The notes under the pieces: model-generated
What the model saw: only the letters and a program-made list of their open reading frames with translations
What the model was told of the DNA's origin: nothing
Database searches by the model: none
Position numbers and translations under genes: made by a program
Shown here: positions 31,983 to 40,478 of the stretch, piece by piece
Layout: each line of letters begins with the position of its first letter
Position numbering within the stretch: the first letter of the stretch is position 1
Assembly: GCA_946534895.1 (NCBI GenBank)
Contig: CAMNDE010000009.1
Span: 1-64,000 of the forward strand
DNA length: 64,000 nucleotides
Reading direction: 5' to 3'
Source of the DNA: UBA2943 sp946534895
GTDB taxonomy: Bacteria; Bacillota; Clostridia; Christensenellales; Aristaeellaceae

Positions 31983-34226
31983 TTAATTGAACAGCGCTTC
32001 CAGTGTTTCCGCGTTCTCCTCCAGTGCCTTCAGCACCCACACGCTCCAGTGCCGGGCATCCTTTGTCGCGGAACCGAACACATAGTCCTCCTGGCCATAG
32101 TCAATGACATCGAAGGCCGGGGTTGCCTTGCTGGCACCCTTGGTACGGTAGCTGGTCATCAGGTCCGCCAGGGAGAAGGAGACGGTTCCGTCCTCGCTCA
32201 GGCTGACCCAGGCGCTCAGATCCGTACCGGAAGCGGACTCAGACGTACCGTTGGCGGTCTGCTTTTCGGCTTCAGGCCTGGCAATGCTGACCGCGCCGGA
32301 TACATGCTCGCCGTACATGGTGTCCACATACAGCGCCAGGGAATTGCCCAGGGTCTCGCTTGGCACATGGCCGCCGTCCCACTGCCATTCAATCACCGCG
32401 TCGGTCCCATGGTTCAGCCAGGCAATCTCCAGGTTCAGGGAATTGAACATGGCGATGTCGCCCTCGGCCGCGCCGCACACAATGCGGGTCCAGACCGGCG
32501 CATCCGTGCCTTCCGCACCGATATAGTTCAGCGGGTTGTAGAGAGAAACGAGGTTCCTGCCATAGGCGTCACCGGCTTCAATCTCCGCAATATCCGACTG
32601 ATAGGCAGCGAGCATCTCCGCATAGCTGGAATAATTGGAGGAGTTTGCCGTGCTGCTGGCAGACTGTGTGGTTCCGGCATCCGGCGTGCCGACTTCCATC
32701 TCATCACCGCTGCCCTCGGTACCGGCCATGTCAGCGGGCATCTCACCCTCGGGCAGTTCCATTTCCGCGGTTTCTCCCGTTTCAGATCTTTCCGGACCGC
32801 CCGGGAAATCGCCGCCGGGACCGCCTGTCATACCCTCCGGAGGCGTACCGCGATGGCCGCCCATGCCGTCCGGGCGCATTCCGCCCATGCCTCCGCCAGG
32901 GCCGCCCATGCCACGTCCATTGGAGGCTTTTGTATACCGTCCCTCAATGAAGGCGGCCGCCTTCTCCTGCGCGGTCATGGACGCTACGGCTTCATCGGAC
33001 AGGGCCGTACCGTCTGTGTCAAACCATGTCCAGCCCTCTGCATAGTCCAGGCTGTCCACGTACCACTGCAGGTTCTCCACGAACTCGGTCAGGTACAGGT
33101 CCAGATAGGTGCCGCCGTAGCCGTTCGTGTCCGCATACTTTTCCGTGTCATACTCGATGGTCAGAGGCACAGTGCTGTTCTGCATTCCGTCGCCGTCCAG
33201 GTCGAACCCGACCTTTGCTTCGTCCACCGTCAGGTTCTGAGCGTTGATGTATTCCATGTACTCCTGGCTCAGGATCCCTGCCAGTGCCTTCTGGAATTCC
33301 GTGCTGAACCCGTAACCGGTATTCAGCGTATACTCGAAGGCCATGGCCATATCGGCCTCGTACAGGGATGTAATGGCGCTGTACGCCACGCAGCCCCATG
33401 CGCCGTCCGAGAGCTCCACTTCCTCACCGTTCACCGTGACCGTCGTGCAGTATGTGCCGTCGCCGTTGTCATAGACGCCCACAGCGCCAACGGCGATCTG
33501 ATAGTCATAGAAATCCGGGTGATTGCCCGTCGCGGCAAACATGGCCGCGTGCGCTCCGCCGCCGCTGCCGCCGGTGGAAACCGAGTAATCCACGCTGCCG
33601 GGAAGATTGCCCAGCAGAATATTGAATTTCACGAAACGCGCCGCCGCCTTCTGATCCACCAGGCAGGAAGGCGCATCCCCTGTATACACGGTTTCCCCGT
33701 TTTCATCGGTGTAGCTGTCCTGCTTGCCTCGATTGCCGCAGGCCACATTGATGTAACCTTCCGCCGCATAGGTGGCGGAAGCGGTTGTATTGGTCGCGCT
33801 TCCGTAGCCCGCCGCGCCTGTGTTCAGGATAACCGGAGCCGTGGCAGCGGTATACACCTGGCCGTTGGTGCTGGTCACGGTCGCTTCATAGTCGATCACC
33901 AGACTGCCCGACACAGCCCCGCTGTAATTCCCGGCCGTCACATCCGCAGTACCGTCCCCATCCGTGTCGATACCGGTCACATAGGCGCCGGGCACACAGA
34001 CGGAAACGCCTTCCTTGTCAGCAATCACCGGCCTGGTCACCGCCGTCACAATGGACAGCGTCCAGGCATCGGAAGACGAACTGTATGTCCATTCCTGATC
34101 CATGTTCTTCAGATTCAGGGCATATTCAATAGCCTGTTTGTCAGACACTGCGGCATTTTCCGCCACCGCAGTACAGCCGGTCAGCGCCATGGCAAGCGCC
34201 ATCAGCATGGATATCCATTTTCTCAT
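31983..34226 (-). CDS. exported tannase-like alpha/beta-hydrolase lipoprotein
   Basis: 747 residues. I start at the second ATG (MRKWISML), 8 bases after AAGGAGG. A lipobox LTGC follows the hydrophobic stretch, so a surface lipoprotein is likely. INVACGNRGKQ and the nucleophile motif GGSGGGAHAAM (about 215-225) with GNHPDFYDY resemble bacterial tannase/feruloyl-esterase-like proteins (subtype A/B), and the histidine is probably in WDGGHVPSE near 618. A low-complexity Gly-Met-Pro then acidic Ser-rich linker (about 430-525) interrupts the hydrolase. DTDGDGTADV resembles a calcium loop. It may cleave gallate or other phenolic esters outside the cell; specificity is inferred. Confidence 0.72.
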   Translation of the reverse strand: MRKWISMLMALAMALTGCTAVAENAAVSDKQAIEYALNLKNMDQEWTYSSSSDAWTLSIVTAVTRPVIADKEGVSVCVPGAYVTGIDTDGDGTADVTAGNYSGAVSGSLVIDYEATVTSTNGQVYTAATAPVILNTGAAGYGSATNTTASATYAAEGYINVACGNRGKQDSYTDENGETVYTGDAPSCLVDQKAAARFVKFNILLGNLPGSVDYSVSTGGSGGGAHAAMFAATGNHPDFYDYQIAVGAVGVYDNGDGTYCTTVTVNGEEVELSDGAWGCVAYSAITSLYEADMAMAFEYTLNTGYGFSTEFQKALAGILSQEYMEYINAQNLTVDEAKVGFDLDGDGMQNSTVPLTIEYDTEKYADTNGYGGTYLDLYLTEFVENLQWYVDSLDYAEGWTWFDTDGTALSDEAVASMTAQEKAAAFIEGRYTKASNGRGMGGPGGGMGGMRPDGMGGHRGTPPEGMTGGPGGDFPGGPERSETGETAEMELPEGEMPADMAGTEGSGDEMEVGTPDAGTTQSASSTANSSNYSSYAEMLAAYQSDIAEIEAGDAYGRNLVSLYNPLNYIGAEGTDAPVWTRIVCGAAEGDIAMFNSLNLEIAWLNHGTDAVIEWQWDGGHVPSETLGNSLALYVDTMYGEHVSGAVSIARPEAEKQTANGTSESASGTDLSAWVSLSEDGTVSFSLADLMTSYRTKGASKATPAFDVIDYGQEDYVFGSATKDARHWSVWVLKALEENAETLEALFN

Positions 34227-34253
34227 GCACATAGCCTCCTTCAGGGTATTTCC

Positions 34254-34289
34254 CGGGAATATTCCCGCGGCATGCTGAATATAGCATGC
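34254..34289. promoter_or_regulatory. two adjacent dyads in the lipoprotein promoter region
   Basis: A perfect 14-base palindrome CGGGAATATTCCCG (34254-34267) is followed by GCATGCT-N6-AGCATGC (34270-34289). The second dyad covers a minus-strand TATATT that could be the -10 element of the lipoprotein gene. Both are candidate operator sites. Confidence 0.5.
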
Positions 34290-34400
34290 GAAGCTTGAAA
34301 AAACCTTGAAAACAGCCTCAGAATTTCGTCATCGGCAGAGAACTTCCGTCCAGGAAGCACTGGTATACCGTGATGCGCCTGCACCGTCTTCCGGGCAATG

Positions 34401-34424
34401 AAAAGTCCGGAGCGAATGCTCCGG
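34401..34424 (-). terminator. terminator of the CorA gene
   Basis: CCGGAGC/GCTCCGG with a short loop, followed on the minus strand by ACTTTTC, 15 bases after the stop codon. Confidence 0.7.
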
Positions 34425-34438
34425 AACACGCTTTCCTG

Positions 34439-35350
34439 CTACATCCATTTTTTCCGTCTGAACCATACAAGACAGATCACCACGATGGCAATGGAAAAAA
34501 GGATCACGACCGGATAGCTGTACTTCCATTCCAGCTCCGGCATGTAGCGGAAGTTCATGCCGTACCATCCGGCAATAAGCGTAAGCGGCAGAAAGATGGA
34601 CGTAATGACTGTCAGAACCGTCATGATCCGGTTCTGACGCACATCAAGCTGGGACTGCATCAGATCGCGCAGCTGCATCACATATTCCCGCTGACCATTG
34701 ACCATTTCCCGCAGGCGCAGAACGCGCTCTGTGAACATATGGAAATACCTGAGGTTCTCCTCCTGGAAAAAACCATTCTCGTTTTCTTCCAGTTCCTGAC
34801 CCAGGTCAATCAGCTGCTCATAGTGCACGCGCAGATCCAGCAGATCCCCGCGGATATCATTCATTTCCTTGGGATACGTTTCCACCTCGCCCCGCAGTAT
34901 GGCCTCCTCGATCAGATTCAGACGGTGCTCCGAGTTTTCCAGCAGCGTCAGGTCCTGGCTGATGGTCATCTCCAGCAGATCATACAGAAAACGTTCCAGG
35001 CCGGGCAGACGCCATTTCTTGGTCCGGCAGATCACCTGCAGCATTTCCTGCACATACCCGCTGTCGTCCACCAGCACAATACCCTTTTCATCCAGGGCAA
35101 ACGAGAAGTTTTTTCTTGGTCCGCTGATATTTTTCCTGTCCGGAATCGACAGAGACCCCGTCAGTGAATCCATGTTCACGACCGCCTTGGTTTCCTGCGG
35201 CGCGTCCATTTCCATGTCAATCACCATGTCAAAGCCGTCACGCTGCCGCTGCCACTCCTCAGTGGTAAGGACTGCCACGTACTGTGCATCCGCGTGCTGC
35301 ATGGCTTTCCGGTCGCAGGGTACCAGGGATTCCTTGATCAGATAATACAT
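34439..35350 (-). CDS. corA: CorA family divalent cation transporter
   Basis: 303 residues from the ATG at 35350 (GGAGAG upstream). The long N-terminal cytoplasmic domain with extended helices (ENSEHRLNLIEEAILRGEVE, later QSQLDVRQNRIMTVLTVI) leads to two C-terminal membrane helices joined by the signature YGMNFRYMPEL (about 263-273), and a short basic tail. It forms a pentameric channel for Mg2+ or related ions. The open frame continues upstream as antisense of the small peptide gene, which I do not take as coding. Confidence 0.93.
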   Translation of the reverse strand: MYYLIKESLVPCDRKAMQHADAQYVAVLTTEEWQRQRDGFDMVIDMEMDAPQETKAVVNMDSLTGSLSIPDRKNISGPRKNFSFALDEKGIVLVDDSGYVQEMLQVICRTKKWRLPGLERFLYDLLEMTISQDLTLLENSEHRLNLIEEAILRGEVETYPKEMNDIRGDLLDLRVHYEQLIDLGQELEENENGFFQEENLRYFHMFTERVLRLREMVNGQREYVMQLRDLMQSQLDVRQNRIMTVLTVITSIFLPLTLIAGWYGMNFRYMPELEWKYSYPVVILFSIAIVVICLVWFRRKKWM

Positions 35351-35650
35351 ACACGTTCTCTCCAAAACCGGACATCCGCTCATCGGATATCTCATCATTG
35401 CTGCGGCATGGCCGGGCAGGCCCCGCGCCTTACCGTGTTCCTGTATTCTTCCCCAATCCACAAACTCCTGTCTGCCGCACGCTGAAATCACCGGCCGCCT
35501 GCTCCGGAAAATGCCCGGCACGGATGCCAGCCTTCCCGTCTGATCATTTCTAAATAGACAGCATAAAAAATATTCTCCCGTTCGCCTACCGCATCCCGCG
35601 CTGCATCGTATCAACAGATGTAAAACAGCAGCACAACAGCGGAGGCTGTA
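35351..35650. other. intergenic leader region between corA and peptide gene
   Basis: This region must hold the divergent promoters. An AT-rich stretch (35545-35575, TAAATAGACAGCATAAAAAATATTCT) probably belongs to the peptide gene promoter but no clean -35/-10 pair is visible. A small hairpin ATCCG/CGGAT lies near 35380. No gene is supported and I do not recognise an M-box riboswitch. Confidence 0.4.
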
Positions 35651-35669
35651 AAGAAAGGAGATAGAAACC

Positions 35670-35828
35670 ATGACAAATACCAGCCCGGCAGATACGATGA
35701 ACCTCAGGGAACTGAATCCTGAAGAGCTGAACAGCGTCAGCGGCGGGCTCAGCTGGGATGATTTCCGGGAAGGCGTAAAGGAGTTCTTCGCGCCGCCGAA
35801 GCACGCAGAACAGGTCATGTGGCCCTGA
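35670..35828 (+). CDS. double-glycine leader peptide, bacteriocin-like (52 aa)
   Basis: ATG with AAAGGAG 9 bases upstream and a perfect terminator 16 bases after the stop, so it is a small single-gene unit. The leader MNLRELNPEELNSVSGG is a textbook double-glycine leader (the L-x2-L-x2-E-E-L-x-S/V pattern ending GG at residues 25-26). The 26-residue core LSWDDFREGVKEFFAPP and on is amphipathic with no Cys, Ser/Thr-poor, so a lanthipeptide is unlikely. It could be an unmodified bacteriocin, a peptide pheromone or a competence-type signal. No C39-ABC exporter, immunity protein or histidine kinase is adjacent. Confidence 0.75.
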   Translation: MTNTSPADTMNLRELNPEELNSVSGGLSWDDFREGVKEFFAPPKHAEQVMWP

Positions 35829-35844
35829 TCCCATATCCCGAAAG

Positions 35845-35885
35845 CCGCCCCATTGAAAGCGATACGTTTTCAATGGGGCGGTTTT
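35845..35885 (+). terminator. strong terminator of the peptide gene
   Basis: CCGCCCCATTGAAA and its exact complement form a 14-base stem with a 9-base loop, followed by TTTT. Confidence 0.88.
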
Positions 35886-35992
35886 GCATGTTTATACTCA
35901 GTTTTCTGAGCCTCTTCCGGTCATCTGAAAGCGAGAGGATCGTGTCCGCTTATCCATCTGCCAACTGAAGCGGAACACTTTCCGGAAAAGCC

Positions 35993-37003
35993 TCAGACAT
36001 CCCAGCGCGCATCCCTGGCCACTGTAATGCACCGGTATTCCGGGGAATACGGGCGCGTTGCATCCTCTTCCGTCGCCGGGCGGCAGGCGCAGTAGAAATG
36101 ATACAGGTGCTGTCCGTCATACAGAATGCCCGGCTTGTGAGCATGGATCTGATCCACGGACTTCCGCGTGCCGATGGTCAGAATGGGGACGGGAAACTTT
36201 CTCCAGGTTTTCAGGTCATCACTGACAGCCAGTCCCTCACAGGCTGAAAGATTCCCCAGCCCGTAATAATACATCACCCACTGTCCGGCTCTGCTGTCGT
36301 AAAACACAGCCGGATCCGAAGCAAACACGCTGTCCCATGCGCCGGGCTGCACAGGAAGGACAGGATTGCCGGGATTCCGTTCCCAGTGCATCAGGTCGCT
36401 GGACGTGGCAAACCCCGTCTGCTCAATCCAGCCCTGTGCCGTTTCATCGGTTTTCGCGTTGTAGAACAGATAAAAGGTGCCCTCGTGTTCCATAAGCCAT
36501 CCCTTGTACAGACCGCCGTGTTCCCATGCCTTCCCGTCCTTCCAGGAAAGAATCGGGTCACCGGCAAAGTGCCAGTCCAGAAGATTTTCATCCTCCGTCC
36601 AGGCAAGGCCGATTTCCGCCGCGCCATTTTCATACCCGGTATTGGGATAGGAATGGTAGATCATCCAGTATCTGCCAAACGCTTTTTTCAGTTTTCTGGG
36701 CCCGAACAGATCATTTTCCATCAGAAGGCCCGTGCCCGCCATGCCCACCTTGTCCCAGTCCCGGTTGGCACCGCGCCGGAGAATCACCCCCTGTTTTTCC
36801 CAGTGAACCAGATCATCCGACACCGCCAGTCCTGTCTGATACCCCGTGCCGTCAAAGCCCACAAACAGCATATAGTACCGTCCCTGATGCATAAAAGGCG
36901 TGGGACAGTCCACAGCATTCCTGTCAAAGCGTCCTTCCACACCCGTGCCGGCCAGCACGGGTTTTCCATATTTGTAAGGCGTCAGAAGATGCTCGATATT
37001 CAT
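35993..37003 (-). CDS. five-bladed beta-propeller glycosidase (GH43/GH130-like)
   Basis: 336 residues from the ATG at 37003, which follows GGAGGAAG. Repeated blade motifs such as VDCPTPFMHQGRYYMLFVG, GLAVSDDLVHWEK and GLAVSDDLKTWRKF mark the five-bladed propeller shared by GH43, GH32/68, GH117 and GH130. The first blade Asp in NAVDCPTP and EHGG (about 180) are candidate catalytic residues. No signal peptide. Its start overlaps the stop of the 1020-residue glycosidase gene by four bases (ATGA), so the two are translationally coupled and probably act on the same glycan. The exact family is uncertain. Confidence 0.75.
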   Translation of the reverse strand: MNIEHLLTPYKYGKPVLAGTGVEGRFDRNAVDCPTPFMHQGRYYMLFVGFDGTGYQTGLAVSDDLVHWEKQGVILRRGANRDWDKVGMAGTGLLMENDLFGPRKLKKAFGRYWMIYHSYPNTGYENGAAEIGLAWTEDENLLDWHFAGDPILSWKDGKAWEHGGLYKGWLMEHEGTFYLFYNAKTDETAQGWIEQTGFATSSDLMHWERNPGNPVLPVQPGAWDSVFASDPAVFYDSRAGQWVMYYYGLGNLSACEGLAVSDDLKTWRKFPVPILTIGTRKSVDQIHAHKPGILYDGQHLYHFYCACRPATEEDATRPYSPEYRCITVARDARWDV

Positions 37004-40000
37004 GGTTCTTCCTCCATCAGTTCCACCGGTGAGAGCAGATAGCTGGGCCGCACCAGATAGTTGTCCGTCCATTCATCCCCGGAAGTGCGGAACGCATCCG
37101 GACCATACCACTTGTAATCCGGATTGGCATTGTGCAGTGTTCCAAATCCATTATAGCGGCTGCCGCAGGCCAGGATCTCGATTTCGTGTTCCCCCTGCGT
37201 CAGCTGCGGCAGCTTCACGCTAAACGGCTGCCAGGCGATCAGGCCTGCCTTCGCCCCGTCCACGTACACTTCCGCCACAGGGCACGCCATATGCGGAATG
37301 TGCAGGTACAGCTGCTTCTCTTCGTCCTCCACATGGATCCGGAACCGGTATCGCACATTGCCCGTATAGAACGGCAGTCCCTGACGCGTCAGATCGTCCA
37401 GGAAAAGGCGCCTGCATGGTTCTGTCAGCGTCAGACAGGTACCCGTGACACGCACGCCGAAGGTGCCAAGGATATACATTGCCTCCAGGCTGGTTCTCCT
37501 TGTGAGCGGCACCCGCAGTCTGATGGTGTTTTCCCCCGTCCGGACATCCGGCAGAGGCAGGGTCTGAATGGCTTCGTCCACATACCAGCCATCCGGCTTG
37601 GATGTGATCCTTTCGCCGTTCATCTCAATTTCCGCGTTCTCCGGCTGTTCCATGGCCAGGCGCAGCCCGGAAAAATCCCGCTCCGCATAGAAACGGAAGC
37701 ACAGATTGGCCGTATGCTCCGCTAATTCCTGCGGGAGCAGCCAGGGCTGCACGGAATTGCCGTTGCGCACAGGCAGACCCGCTGCCGTCCGCAGCGCATT
37801 GTCGGCCCGGAGAATGTCATCCGTGCCCATCCAGGGGCCATGGTCCAGCGCATATTCGCACCGGTCAAGCAGCAGCGCATTCGGCTCCTCCAGGGTAAAA
37901 TCCTCCGTCTCCGACAGTTTCATGAACGCCGCCATGCGCTTTTTCTCAGGGGAAGGCGCGGCACAACTGCCCGGGACCAGGTGCAGAAGCAGGCTGTCCT
38001 GCGCATCGCAGGCCCAGACCAGTTCCGTCCAGCCGCCTGACTGGGTGCCGCCCATTTCCGCAATGCTCCCCTCCAGGGCGTTCATGCAGTATACGCGCCA
38101 TCTGCCCTTCAGGCGCACCCGATAGGTACGCGGCAGCGCAGGCTTTTCATCCCGCACATGGCAGAGGAATACATAGCGATCCTCTCCGTCCTGCCGTATC
38201 TGGCAGAACAGATTGTCCGACAGCCGTCCGGTTTTCTGATTCCGAACTTCCACTTCCCGCTCCTCCCGGAGCGCATTCAGCAGGGTTGCCCGTTCCATGG
38301 GCAGGTGTACGCCGGATACCCACAGCCTTTCGGCCCGATCCGAACGTTCCCCGTCCACCAGCTCCGGCGCACCGCCCAGCCAGATCAGTTTTCCGCCCGC
38401 CTTTTCAAAGGCCGACAGTCTCTCAAGCGTGGATGAGCGCAGCGTGATTACCGGCGGCACGATGACCGTGTCGTAGCTGCATACCCCCACCCGAAGCGGA
38501 TACGTGCCTTCCGGGCACAGTTCCGGCAGCATGGCCTCGGACAGATAATCATAATCCACGCAGCCGTACAGGAGCCACTGGGCCAGATGTTCAAACTGCT
38601 CATCCATCTGCTCCCGTCTCTCGAGCGTCTGATCATTGGGCCCGAACAGCAGCCAGAAGGATTCAATGGGGTGTACCACCGCCACATGCGCAACTGCCCT
38701 TCCCCGGGTGAGCACCGTATTCACCCGGGCAAAGTATGCCTCCAGGCCCGCATACTGCCGCCACCAGGGCGACTGCCAGCCAATGGCCGCCGGCCAGTCA
38801 CGCTTTGCCTCGCCGCCCATGCCCATAAATGCCAGGTGATGCACACGGGTGGTGACGCCCAGGGCGGCCAGCCAGTCGCCCTGCAGCTTATGCTGGCGGA
38901 AGGTGACATCCCATTCCAGCACCCCGTACATCTCGCACACAAGCCCGCTGCGGCCTTTCTGGCGCCGGACCGATTCCGCCTGCTTGGCCGTTGTCAGCTC
39001 CAGCTGGCCGGCCAGAATATCAATGCCGGGCAGCTGCTGACTCCGGTACTGCCGCATGGTTTCCCCCAGCGCCAGAGTCTGGGAGTACAGGGTTCGTTCC
39101 GACAGGAAATGTCCGGTATAGGCCATGCCGTGCTCAGCGCACCAGGTCCCGATCCTGTCTCCGTAGGACGCGGCGAACCGCTCCGTCACATGCTCATGAT
39201 ACCGGTACCTCCATACGCTGAAGCCCTCCGGCACCTCCCAGACAAGCTCCGGCAGTATATCCAGAAGTTCTGTCCCGTACGCTTCCATGAACGTGTCATT
39301 CATGTCATCCGTCCAGGCCAGCGTGGCACGTCCGGACCCGGCCGAAGGCATGCAGTACTTGCCCTTCATGTGGGGTTCGTCGGTAAAGATGGCTGGCACG
39401 CTTTTCCCGATATGTTCCTTCAGCGCCGCAGCATACTTCTCATGCGTCACCTGCAGGAACGCGTCCACTGCCCGGGGATTGAACACATCCACATAGGTTT
39501 CCCCGTTGAACCAGGGACTTTCCTCCATCAGCTCCACGCAGGCATGCACATTGCCGCCGGCCGGCACTCTTTTATAGGAAGAAAGGCAGCCGTTCTCAAG
39601 CTCAATCTGATAATCGCACAGAATGTATCCCCTGGGCTTTTCGCCCGCTTCCACGGCCCTGTCAAAGTCTTCCCTGCTTTCACAGTATCCGGTAAGCACA
39701 TGATCCGAGAGCACGATGTATCGGGCGCGGAAACGGACATCCTTTGTGACCAGGCCGCCCGCCACCCCGGAGGGGAACCGCTCCTCATCATACAGCCAGC
39801 AGCTCATCCCCCTCTTCCGGAGCTCCTCCTCCGCAAAGCAGACAAGCTTCATATATTCATCGGACAGATACGGAACATCCATGCCGGTTCTCGGATGCAC
39901 CATGGCACCGCCCATGCCCATCTGCCGGAAATATTCCACCTGCCGGCGTATCCTGTCTTCTGTCACCCTGCAGTTCCACGCCCAGAACGGAACCCCGCGA

Positions 40001-40062
40001 TACCTTGCCGGGGGATCTGAAAAAATCTGATCCGACAGAGGATTTTCCTGCCTGGTATTCAT
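37000..40062 (-). CDS. large glycoside hydrolase, GH106-like (possible alpha-L-rhamnosidase)
   Basis: 1020 residues without signal peptide. The N-terminal part, PPARYRGVPFWAWN, GGAMVHPRTGMDVPYLSDEYM and WLYDEERFPSG (quoted as short blocks), is typical of the Glyco_hydro_106-type catalytic barrel; IFTDEPHMKGK and CEMYGVLEW could carry catalytic acids. C-terminal beta-domains (about 680-1020) look like carbohydrate-binding modules. GH106 members remove rhamnose from rhamnogalacturonan; related families take other pectin sugars, so the substrate is an inference. It is the first gene of a two-gene minus-strand unit, divergent from the ABC transporter operon. RBS AGGGAG. Confidence 0.75.
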   Translation of the reverse strand: MNTRQENPLSDQIFSDPPARYRGVPFWAWNCRVTEDRIRRQVEYFRQMGMGGAMVHPRTGMDVPYLSDEYMKLVCFAEEELRKRGMSCWLYDEERFPSGVAGGLVTKDVRFRARYIVLSDHVLTGYCESREDFDRAVEAGEKPRGYILCDYQIELENGCLSSYKRVPAGGNVHACVELMEESPWFNGETYVDVFNPRAVDAFLQVTHEKYAAALKEHIGKSVPAIFTDEPHMKGKYCMPSAGSGRATLAWTDDMNDTFMEAYGTELLDILPELVWEVPEGFSVWRYRYHEHVTERFAASYGDRIGTWCAEHGMAYTGHFLSERTLYSQTLALGETMRQYRSQQLPGIDILAGQLELTTAKQAESVRRQKGRSGLVCEMYGVLEWDVTFRQHKLQGDWLAALGVTTRVHHLAFMGMGGEAKRDWPAAIGWQSPWWRQYAGLEAYFARVNTVLTRGRAVAHVAVVHPIESFWLLFGPNDQTLERREQMDEQFEHLAQWLLYGCVDYDYLSEAMLPELCPEGTYPLRVGVCSYDTVIVPPVITLRSSTLERLSAFEKAGGKLIWLGGAPELVDGERSDRAERLWVSGVHLPMERATLLNALREEREVEVRNQKTGRLSDNLFCQIRQDGEDRYVFLCHVRDEKPALPRTYRVRLKGRWRVYCMNALEGSIAEMGGTQSGGWTELVWACDAQDSLLLHLVPGSCAAPSPEKKRMAAFMKLSETEDFTLEEPNALLLDRCEYALDHGPWMGTDDILRADNALRTAAGLPVRNGNSVQPWLLPQELAEHTANLCFRFYAERDFSGLRLAMEQPENAEIEMNGERITSKPDGWYVDEAIQTLPLPDVRTGENTIRLRVPLTRRTSLEAMYILGTFGVRVTGTCLTLTEPCRRLFLDDLTRQGLPFYTGNVRYRFRIHVEDEEKQLYLHIPHMACPVAEVYVDGAKAGLIAWQPFSVKLPQLTQGEHEIEILACGSRYNGFGTLHNANPDYKWYGPDAFRTSGDEWTDNYLVRPSYLLSPVELMEEEP

Positions 40063-40463
40063 GACCCTGTGCTCCCTTCATTTGTTTACTAAATATTTTG
40101 GCTTTGTTTATAAAACGGACTCCGTGAAAATCTTTCCGTCTGAACACGGCTTTCTGCTGCAGTTTCCATCCGATGTCGGATTAACATTTGCTGAACTGCA
40201 GAAAAACGTGGTTTATCTTTCCGAATAAGATAATTATCCGCAAAGGAAGTATTTCCTGCCTGATAAACAAGAGTAATATTTATTAAGTGCTAAAAAATTA
40301 TATAAAAATCCCGAAAATAATCACAAAATTTCTTGTTGAATTGCTTATTCTGGATTGAATTATTGCCATTTAGTCTATTCACGTCCAATTACCTGTGCGC
40401 TATAATCCATGGCGTAAGCTATTTCTGTTTAGTTTTGTTTAGTTAAATTGTTTCGTTTCGGAT
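40063..40463. promoter_or_regulatory. AT-rich divergent control region of the glycan locus
   Basis: About 400 bases between the GH106-like gene and the ABC operon, much AT-richer than its surroundings. It holds a plus-strand promoter at 40378-40406 and, near the left end, CCAAAATATTTAGTAAACAAA (minus strand, 40083-40103), of which AAATATTTAGT is shared with the LacI promoter region at 49414. Short direct repeats TTTAGTT lie at 40428-40446. It is the likely target of the LacI regulator at 49499, but this is inferred. Confidence 0.5.
40378..40406 (+). promoter_or_regulatory. promoter of the sugar ABC transporter operon
   Basis: TTCACG, 17 bases, perfect TATAAT; about 73 bases before the start codon. 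Confidence 0.55.
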
Positions 40464-40478
40464 GAGAGGAGAATGCAA

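Noticed and set aside
32049..34298. 749-codon plus-strand frame opposite the tannase-like gene
   Set aside because: Mirror of a real gene with signal peptide and catalytic motifs; the antisense product is His/Arg/Gly-rich and has no ribosome binding site.
35351..35650. M-box type magnesium riboswitch upstream of corA
   Set aside because: No match to the conserved M-box segments could be found; only a small unrelated hairpin is present.
34439..35818. Extended 459-codon version of CorA
   Set aside because: The extra N-terminal 156 codons are antisense to the double-glycine peptide gene and lack a ribosome binding site; the CorA start at 35350 has one.
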